Shown piece after piece: positions 56,946-64,000 of a stretch of 64,000 nt of DNA (its first letter is position 1; the number at the start of each line of letters is the position of its first letter). The stretch is taken from the NCBI GenBank assembly GCA_936432065.2, contig OW386291.2, forward strand, positions 20,065,821 to 20,129,820. The letters are read 5' to 3'. The notes under the pieces are model-generated. The model was given only the letters and a program-made list of their open reading frames with translations, did not search any database and was not told the DNA's origin. Made by a program: the position numbers and the translations under genes. The stretch comes from Rutpela maculata (taxonomy: Eukaryota > Arthropoda > Insecta > Coleoptera > Cerambycidae).

Positions 56946-57201
56946 GTAAGTGCAAGTGGATTGTTAATATTTATTCGAAGTTTCAAAAGTTCTCGAGTAA
57001 TTAGTCTATGAGAAAACTTAATTAAAGAATGGACGTTAAGCGGCGTAGAGTCTATATTATCACTGAAACTTTTAAGACAGATTAGAGATTCTATGTAATC
57101 TAATTAGAAGTGTTAAAATTTAAATATGAACATTGGTCATTTTATTCTTAATAAAACACTTAGTTCAAATCTTAAAGGCTTGTGTCCAGAAGACATTAAA
57201 G

Positions 57202-57253
57202 CAGAGATGGGTAAAGGAAATTTTCCGAATGAAAGTTTCTTTACCCATCTCTG
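57202..57253. mobile_element. 52-bp hAT-like mini-palindrome
   Basis: Ends CAGAGATGGGTAAAG and the inverse, with only about 20 bp between the arms. The flanks CATTAAAG (57194-57201) and CATTTAAG (57254-57261) are 8 bp with one mismatch, as expected for an old hAT duplication. The CAGAGATGGG end resembles the TAGAGATGGGC end of the hAT MITE at 60197. Confidence 0.7.
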
Positions 57254-57261
57254 CATTTAAG

Positions 57262-58108
57262 TGAGGAAAATAAATTGAAATAAAGAAAAAAACTGAAAGA
57301 AAATGGCTGCAACGCAAAATCTCCCATTGTTGACGATCGAATACTCCTCAAGATGGATATTCAGGTTCTTTGTCTTAATAGAAGTAAAACGTGTTAGAGA
57401 AATTATTGAGATAGATATGTGAAAAACAATACGAGGAACCTGTTGAAAAAAGAAAACGATGCAAAATATGTTTATGATAATATATTATTTAACTGGAACA
57501 TTTGGAGTTTGTCAAGGGCTCTAAAACAGAAATAAATGACGAAAATGGGTGCAAGATTACCAAATAAACTAGATATTTGTTACATGTATATGTATAGTAT
57601 TGTCTATTATAAAAAGTAATAATCCGAATACGTATAGTGAAGCAATACCGGAAAGTAAAGAATGGAAGGAAGCAATAGGAAAATAATTATAATTAGGGGC
57701 ATATACACAATTTGTAACCTGGATAGCGGCAAAGTTGTCAAAAGTCAACACAAAGGATGGCTTTTAAGACTAAAGAAAATGAATTTAAAAGGTCTAAATC
57801 AGCTGTACAAGGATTTCAAGAAGAATGGTTATGTACCTATAAAATGTCAACTATAAGAATTTTAATATTTACATGCAGTACAGGGAAAATGCGCGAGAAG
57901 GGCATACAGGCATTAATTTTGTTTGACAGAGATTGTAAGTAAGTATTTTTTTTTCTATTCACGCAACAAGCTTTTAAGACAATTAATTCAACATAACTTA
58001 TTTTTTCCGTTTCAGTACACCTAAATAATAATAAAAGCTTGTTTTTAAAAAGGTTTCTTTACGTTTTATTTTATTTTTCAATTTTTAGTTACGTCTTAAT
58101 AATTATTA
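57262..58108. other. Unassigned intronic DNA
   Basis: No recognisable element or coding family. Small overlapping open frames at 57660-57940 have no domain. Confidence 0.4.
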
Positions 58109-58902
58109 TACAGGGTGTCCCAAAAGTATGGATATACTTGAAGAACTAGTTAGGATAGCGATATATGAGAAAAATGACCTCTATAAAAGATATTAAGCTT
58201 ATTGAGAGGGGGCACCAATTGGTGACCTTGGATTTGACCTTGAAGGCCACTGAAGGACAACTTTCGTTTTTTCAACCCATTTTTAACCCTGGATTCTCGT
58301 TGTAGGGGGTCAAATTGACCCTAGGTCGGTCAAATTTCTCTCGAAATTTTCAGACTGGTATCTTGTCAGAATATCAAGATATGAAGAAAATGGCCTCTAT
58401 AAAAGTTGTTGAGGTCATCAGGAGAACCACTTGGTGACCTTGGATTTGACGAAGTGCATTTTCCAAGGTAGTATAATTCATTTATCAAATGGGAACCCCT
58501 ATTCGCCGAAATCGATCATGAAATGGCCTCGATCTGACCTGAAAGTCTATCTGTAAGGTCATCACGATCCCCATTGCCTGCCTTTAGTCACCAAACCCTA
58601 GGATCAATTTAACCCCTTACAATTCTAATGCAAAATTTTTCACTCTTTCAGAATCCGAGGTAAAAAATAGGGATTCCTATTAAAAAAACCTTCAAATGGC
58701 CTTGACCCCCTAACTCTCAAGGTCGCCAAGTGGTGCCCCGATGACCTCAACAACTTTTATAAGGGTTATTTTATCCATATCTCGCTATCCTGACCAGGTA
58801 CCAACCTGAAAACTACGAGGGACATTTGACCTTACGGTCAATTTGATCCCTTACACCTATAATGCAAAATTTTTCCCTCTTTCAGAATCCGCGGCCACAA
58901 AT

Positions 58903-60176
58903 CAGAGCAGGGTAGTACTCGGATACTTCGGTATCCGGATACAGTATCCAGATACTTTTTGTGTATCCGAAGGCTGTATCTGAATCCTTTGGGAAAAATG
59001 TATCCGTTATCCGTATCCGCCAGGTAATTATCAAAGTATCCGTATCCGGATACTTTCATCTTTCCGCGGATACAATTCATTATTCCATCTACGATTCAGT
59101 ATCTCAGATTCTAAATGCGAAAGAGGAACTCCCACTTTTGTTTATGAAGTTGGGCCTGGAAACATTCAGAGAAACTGAGCTTCTTTACCTCAAAGAATAT
59201 TCTGTTGTGATGAAGCCACTGGCAGACGTCCTTGATCTCCAAGTTTGGCATCTCTTCTAAACAAGTACATAAAAATGGCAACTCAATCAAGGATGAAATA
59301 CGGTGGAGAACATCTGATCAAAATGTGTATCCAAAGCTTGAAAACGCGTTTTTCAGATACCTTAAATCTTAGTCGAGAAGAGCCCCTGATTGCTGCAGTT
59401 CTTCTTCCGCAATTTAAGTTGCGATGGTCCAATGTCATAAAGAACCATCAGAAAACAGTTGTGCGGAAGAACTCACGGCATCAAAATCATCATCAGATGG
59501 TTCAGCAGATGAAGATGACCAACAACAAGGGAAGAAGTTCGACGAGTTTTTTGATTTCCGCGGAGATACCAACGACACCATCACAGTCGGAGAGAAGGCT
59601 AACGCGCAGAACGATGTTGATGTTGATGTGAACAGATCCAATCCCAATAATACTTCTAAAATTGAGCTCGAGCTTTTAAGATATCTCGAGGACAAGAGAT
59701 CAAACATGCAAATGTTGATTGAGTACCCGGTACTCAAGAAACTCTCCATGAAGTACAACACATGCCTGCCGTCATCTGGACCAGTTGAAAGGTTATTGTC
59801 CTTCGCCACTATGATAGATTCGCCCCGGCGCAACGCCTTATCTGATGCCAATTTTGAAACTCTTGTGCTGACAAAAGCAAATTCAAACAAAAATAATACA
59901 TTTTGATATGTAGTTTCATTTTGTAATTATTATCATTTGACAAAATAAAGTTTTCTTGAACCATATACTTACACTTTCTCTTTGAATTTCGTGAAGCAGG
60001 GTTTTCCATAGAAAAAGTATCCGTATCCGTTATCCGGAAAAAGTATCCGGATACATGTATTTAGAATACATTTTTCAACTAAAAGTATCTGTATCTTGTA
60101 TCCGGTATCCGAACGCCATTGCCGGTATCTGTATCCGATATCCGGATATATTTTACCAGTATCCGAACCAGCTCTG
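58903..60176 (+). mobile_element. hAT element with 8-bp target duplication (1,274 bp)
   Basis: CCACAAAT flanks both sides (58895-58902, 60177-60184). The ends are CAGAGCAGGGTAGTACTCGG and, inverted, CAGAGCTGGTTCGGATAC. Both subterminal regions are packed with TATCCGGATAC-type motifs (58918-59065 and 60015-60150), probable transposase-binding iterons. It contains the C-terminal part of a hAT transposase; the N-terminal half is deleted. Confidence 0.95.
59100..59906 (+). pseudogene. hAT transposase C-terminal part
   Basis: Three plus frames together give SVVMKPLADVLDLQ, then KMATQSRMKYGGEHLI to AAVLLPQFKLRWSNVIK, then (frame change near 59430) an acidic linker, followed by LELLRYLEDKRSNMQMLIEY, LKKLSMKYNTCLPSSGPVER and LLSFATMIDSPRRNALSD. 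The last blocks are the hAT dimerization region (W/LPSSAPVERLFS.A..I..PRR..LSD). A stop near 59258 and the frame changes inactivate it. The zinc-finger BED domain and first catalytic residues are missing. Confidence 0.9.
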
Positions 60177-60196
60177 CCACAAATAGAGGTTCCTAT

Positions 60197-60439
60197 TAGA
60201 GATGGGCACGTGACGTGAATTTCACCGTGTCACGCCGTGTCACGGCGTGAGCGTGTACATTTAAGGTACCAAATCACGGAAGATTTCGTGAGTGTGCGTG
60301 AGTCAAAAGATCCCGTGCGTGAGCGTGCGTGAGTTTGCCTTAACATATATCAGTCGTGCGTGAGTGTGCGTGAGCTAAAGGTTTAAAGTCGTGAGCGTGC
60401 GTGAGCGTGAGTCAAAATCGACTCACGCGCCCATCTCTA
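60197..60439. mobile_element. hAT MITE with CGTGAG iterons and 8-bp target duplication (243 bp)
   Basis: GTTCCTAT flanks both sides (60189-60196, 60440-60447). The ends are TAGAGATGGGCACGTGA and, inverted, TAGAGATGGGCGCGTGA. The interior is a reiteration of CGTGAGTGTGCGTGAG-like words, unusually GC- and CpG-rich for this window. Non-coding. Confidence 0.95.
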
Positions 60440-60547
60440 GTTCCTATTCATTAAAAAAAGACCTTCAAGGTCACATCCAAAGTCTCCAAATGACTTCAAC
60501 AACTATAATTATTCAGGCGTATTCATACTTTTGGGGCACTGTATAAT

Positions 60548-60911
60548 CATCGCGTCGTCCTTATCTAAAATAATACCGGACCCTTCAACATATCTTAGAA
60601 TACTACGTCTTAGTGAATACTCTATGCGATAAAATTATTGTGTTAAAATTAAAAAATACACTTTTTGGTACTGACACCAGAACTACACGTGTATGCAAAA
60701 TTTCCTCTCAATTGGACGTCGTCGTTAAGCGGTTCAAAATTGACTTGCAAGATTTGAACTAAGCATACTAACTACTACATACATACATACAAGTTCAATA
60801 AAAGCTTGTAAAAATATTGCAATTACGGCAGCCACATTGGATTCATATTAAATTTTTAACTTTTGATATCATATTAGGTATCAGATATACTTAAAATATC
60901 TAACTACCAAT
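60548..60911. other. Unassigned intronic DNA
   Basis: A short CATA tandem (60778-60790) is present; nothing else recognised. Confidence 0.4.
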
Positions 60912-61392
60912 TACTTCCACATTCAGTGGAAGTATAGTAACGACAAAAAAAATCTTTAAAAATTTTTATTGTTCAAAAGGCTTAAAATGTCATGAAACGT
61001 CGAGATTTTAAGTTTGAACGAAAAAAAAACTTTCCGTCTGTCTGTCGGTCTGTCTGTAACTTTTTTTTGTGCGCACGTTTACTCTGAAACCGTTTAAGAT
61101 ATTGACTTGAAATTTGGTACACATGTGTACTTTAACGAGATCTAGAACTAGATTATATTTTCATCTTGTTTCGTCGAAGGGTTGGGGGGTAAATTGGGGT
61201 AAATGGGTAAATCAAGCAGGTAAGAGTACATAAAATTGGTATTTAGCATGTACAAGAGAAGCTAAGGTCTCAAAAAAATGTTTGGCATTGGCCACCCCCA
61301 TTACCAACCCCCACCTTTATTAAAGGGGATGAAAAAAAATGTGATTTAGTGTATGTACAAGAACCAGAAACCACAAAATATTTTTTTACTTC
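60912..61392 (+). mobile_element. Dispersed A-type repeat, copy D (truncated)
   Basis: It begins ACTTCCACATTCAGTGGAAG and follows copy B in order (AACGTCGAGATTTTAAGTTTG, a short GTCT run at 61037-61058, GAACTAGATTATATTTTCATC). It stops after CCAGAAACCACAAAATA, so the far end is missing. Confidence 0.8.
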
Positions 61393-62429
61393 TTCTGTTC
61401 AACTATGTAAACCCAGAACCTGTTATTTAATATGAGAAAAGAATGAAATTTTCAATATCAATTAAGTAGAGCCTCGAGGGTGGATAAGATTCGAGATTAT
61501 AAACAGGCCATTTATAATGTTTTAATTGGGTAATATCCAAGTTGCAATTTTTTAAAGCAATTTTTATCATGTTACCCCGCTTAGAATTTAATCCCGAATG
61601 TTCAGCCAGAAAATATATATCCTTTTATTTTTAAGGCGGCAGCGACTGAAAGGCTTATAAATTAGTGCGGGTATTAAATTACCGTTCAGAAAATAAGTGG
61701 AAACAGAGATGAGCGTTAAAATATGGACTAAAATATTAGATCCATTTGATCTATCAAAGCTTATGTAATTTGGATTTAAAATTTTAAGTCACACAGTTAT
61801 TGTGATTGCAATAAATAGTAGAAAAAGAACTGAATAATAATGGTAACTTTTCAAACTGTTTCTTAAATTACACACATTTTCAAAGGATATGTTGTATATC
61901 TAGTTTGTAGTAGTCGTAGTAGAAGTAGCAAGCAGACATCTTACATACAGGATTGAGATCGCAAATCGGTCCCCCACTTCTTCAATCTTCAAATGTGTCA
62001 AAATATATCTCTCTTCAAAAGAACTTATTTCTTTCTTCAGAATTACCTCGGGGCCTGAGATATCATACCACAGCCGCTCACTAGCTTTAAAATTTTACAA
62101 GAATTAGAACGATGTGCTTTTCCACTTCCATATCTTGAGCAGGAGTATTTCAAGCAAAAGTCAACCATAAAAGTCTGTGCACAAGAAATGGTACAGTTGT
62201 CATACATTAAAGCTCGGGAACTAGTAGAAGTAAAAGCCATCAGAAGACAATGACGAAATTGGTGATAGACAATAGCATACAACTGTAGTGGAAGCGAGGA
62301 GACCAGGGCAATATAAGCAGTAAGAGGAAGGCGCAAAAACAGTTTTAATAGGATCCGAAACGACCTGCAGTATGTCCCTCACAACTGCCAAATGGCGATA
62401 CAGAAACTACTGCAGAGAAAACATTACTT
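61393..62429. other. Intronic DNA with the second copy of a 150-bp direct repeat
   Basis: 61580-61680 parallels 56640-56760. The stretch 62040-62400 may be decayed LINE sequence, but no block is certain. Confidence 0.4.
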
Positions 62430-62755
62430 GTACTTCATGGGAGAAGGAGAGACAGAGCAGTCGTGCAGTTATTGGTGAACCATTCAAATCAAAGACCAAC
62501 AAATTGTATAAAACAGCTGAGATGCGCGGTTTGAATTTTAATAGGACTCTGCTATATTAAATTTACACACTTAATCAATTCTAAGGTAAGGGATAATCCC
62601 CAGTGAGAATGTGAGGTGAAGAAGACGAAATCCCTCATCATATTTTATGTGAATTATCAGCTCTGATGAGAGATAGTCAATGTTTCCATCACTCCTACAC
62701 TCGTCTTTGTGGGCACTTAAAAACTTCAGTACAACACATCCTCAATCTCAACCCG
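62430..62755 (+). pseudogene. LINE C-terminal (post-RNase H) fragment
   Basis: The frame reads KLYKTAEMRGLNFNRTLL, then after a frame change GEEDEIPHHILCELSALMRD and LCGHLKTSVQHIL. This resembles the segment after RNase H in jockey/R1-type LINEs (C..C.EE.ET..H+LCECPAL...R). The expected cysteine before GEEDE reads as a stop (TGA). Confidence 0.55.
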
Positions 62756-62859
62756 TAAGAAAAGAAATCCGTCGACATTGATTTGTTCCGCACTGTCACA
62801 ATATTTCGAGCTTGCCTTCTGCAGTCACTGCTTAGTGTTTAACCCCATTTGTGTTTTGC

Positions 62860-63110
62860 AGATCCGCTCGTTAAGGGCCAAGTGATCTAGGCTCAAAGTC
62901 AAGATAGTTTGTCTGCTTTCTCGTTCCTTGAATCACCATGGTGTACAGGAACACACACAAGATTTACTCTTTATGTCCAACAAGCTCTTCTAGAGCGCCA
63001 CCTAGTCTTCAGACATCAAATAGTCAAGAAATTAATTTTATGTGTCACTTTCATTAAATTGAAGGTGAAGATCAATCGCTTCTTCACTAATTCGGTCATT
63101 GTTGCGTAAT
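62860..63110 (-). pseudogene. LINE RNase H fragment, inverted relative to its neighbour
   Basis: On minus, YLMSEDWVALEELVGHKE is followed, after a frame change, by VHHGDSRNEKADKLS. It matches the RNase H motif VPGH.GI.GNEKAD.LA. It faces the + fragment at 62430-62755, although the two segments are normally adjacent and co-oriented, which implies a local inversion or two separate insertions. Confidence 0.5.
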
Positions 63111-63119
63111 GTTCACTCC

Positions 63120-64000
63120 TACCTTTAATATTGCCACCTCCTACGTCAGCTACAGACGTAGGGTTCAATGTACCTGTCATCCCAGCATGCAAGCCTTTGA
63201 ATTCTTGCCACTCTTCAGTTCCTGGTGACTCGATTCACACTCAACTATCACTCCCTGAAGCCCAGACCTGATTACCGCTGCTCATGTAAAAGCCCAGTTC
63301 TTGCCGACCAACCGTGCCGTGCCATTGATTCTTCTATAATTCGATATAACTACTGTAGTTAATAATCAAATGGTGATTGAGAAAACCCATCTACAATCGG
63401 AGCAACGGATCTTTGAACTGACGTCACTAATGCAGGTAACAAGCAAAGACTATCGTTTGTATTTTATAATGAGGACTTAGTTGGGTTTCAGGGAATACCT
63501 AATTGAGAAATTACCATTGTTTTACGTACATAATCGAAATCGATGATTTTTCCACTTCAAACCACTGCTGCTCCAAAATCCTTGACTCTAGGGCTTCGTA
63601 CCCATTGAGCCTCTTAACCAGTTGACCTAGAACTACCATTCCCCAAAATATTAGAAGATTTGACCGAGAACCAAAATTGAAAATCCCTAAGAAATGTGGG
63701 GTGTCCTTTGCTTCATCATTGTCATCCTTCAATAAATTAATTCAGACAAAATAGTCCGATGGCGTCAGTTCAAAGATTCATTACATCAACTGTGACTGTA
63801 TAACAAGCAGAAATTTGCTTATTTCTTTAACGCTCAATTAGGGAAACTATTAAGGACTAGTACAGCAAAGTTTTTTCTGAAACTTTTAAACTATATTTAT
63901 TTCTAAAATAACGTAAATTACAATTTAACTAACATCTCATGAAACTTTTTCACTATAATTTCCTTTTATGCAAAACTTGCTAAGTATTTGTTATTGTCAC
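63120..64000. other. Unassigned intronic DNA with a weak inverted-repeat pair
   Basis: ATCTTTGAACTGACGTC (63410-63426) and GGCGTCAGTTCAAAGAT (63761-63777) are inverse with one mismatch and could be ends of a ~370-bp element. No coding family recognised. Confidence 0.4.

Larger units (their letters stand above)
58111..60541. mobile_element. Mariner-type element, host of two hAT insertions
   Basis: The ends CAGGGTGTCCCAAAAGTATGG and, inverted, CAGTGCCCCAAAAGTATG are flanked by TA (58109-58110, 60542-60543). The interior repeats the blocks of the MITE at 38712-39248, and a second inner palindrome spans about 58355-58815 (GGTATCTTGTCAGAATATC and its counterpart). Without the two hAT insertions it would be about 900 bp. 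No transposase of its own. Confidence 0.85.
25198..64000 (-). other. Inferred intron of Liprin-alpha, upstream of the exon in gene sense
   Basis: No earlier Liprin-alpha exon (the conserved MLDERDRL-type N-terminal region) was found from 25198 to the window end. The sequence is mobile elements and unassigned AT-rich DNA. Intron status rests on the exon's acceptor site and on gene integrity outside the window. Confidence 0.6.

Noticed and set aside
59435..59890. 151-codon minus-strand frame
   Set aside because: It is the antisense shadow of the hAT transposase C-terminus.

Overview
The window reads as intronic, transposon-saturated DNA from an AT-rich arthropod (probably insect) genome. Only one stretch is convincingly host coding. 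It is a 102-bp in-frame exon on the minus strand (25096-25197) with canonical splice sites, encoding a coiled-coil segment I recognise as Liprin-alpha (PPFIA family). I see no other Liprin-alpha exon, so if the gene is intact the window is two very long introns: at least 25 kb downstream of the exon in gene sense (1-25095) and at least 38.8 kb upstream of it (25198-64000). Species cannot be fixed from the sequence; the insect call rests on the exon's close match to insect Liprin-alpha and on the repeat content.

Almost everything else is decayed mobile DNA, mainly DNA transposons and fold-backs. From left to right: a broken copy of a repetitive TE-like gene family (1-968); a tRNA-like SINE head (1428-1519); the N-terminal part of a cysteine-rich (CXC-type) repetitive protein family (3754-4300); a LINE RT fragment (7900-8070); an internally deleted PIF/Harbinger element (9378-10325); a hAT MITE with 8-bp target duplication (10376-10880); a 2.96-kb long-TIR element carrying a second CXC-family relic (12328-15291); a Harbinger-like element with a MADF fragment (16629-17283); and a nested stack (18919-24750) made of a fold-back, a palindromic mariner, a small MITE and a pogo element (21991-24188).

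After the exon come a ~530-bp-period array of hairpins (26.7-28.8 kb), a fold-back at 28.9-29.9 kb, a 5'-truncated LINE (30645-31735), nested fold-backs (31.7-34.2 kb), a 1-kb near-perfect palindrome (35508-36540), mariner MITEs and a mariner transposase fragment (38.7-42.2 kb), a second long-TIR element with another CXC-family relic that keeps a spliceable intron (42633-45868), a fold-back with 3-bp target duplication (50345-51822) inside a larger inverted repeat, a 268-bp palindrome (52546-52813), a minisatellite between inverted repeats (54896-55620), and a mariner-like element (58111-60541) hit by a hAT element (58903-60176) and a hAT MITE (60197-60439). Decayed LINE RNase H fragments lie at 62.4-63.1 kb.

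No element looks autonomous: every recognisable coding piece is truncated, frameshifted or stopped. The most interesting pattern is that two independent long-TIR elements enclose remains of the same CXC protein family and have matching termini (TAGNCC with a 3-bp or TA duplication), and that two further large fold-backs resemble them at the ends. In both of those fold-backs a TA-targeting MITE sits exactly at the palindrome centre.
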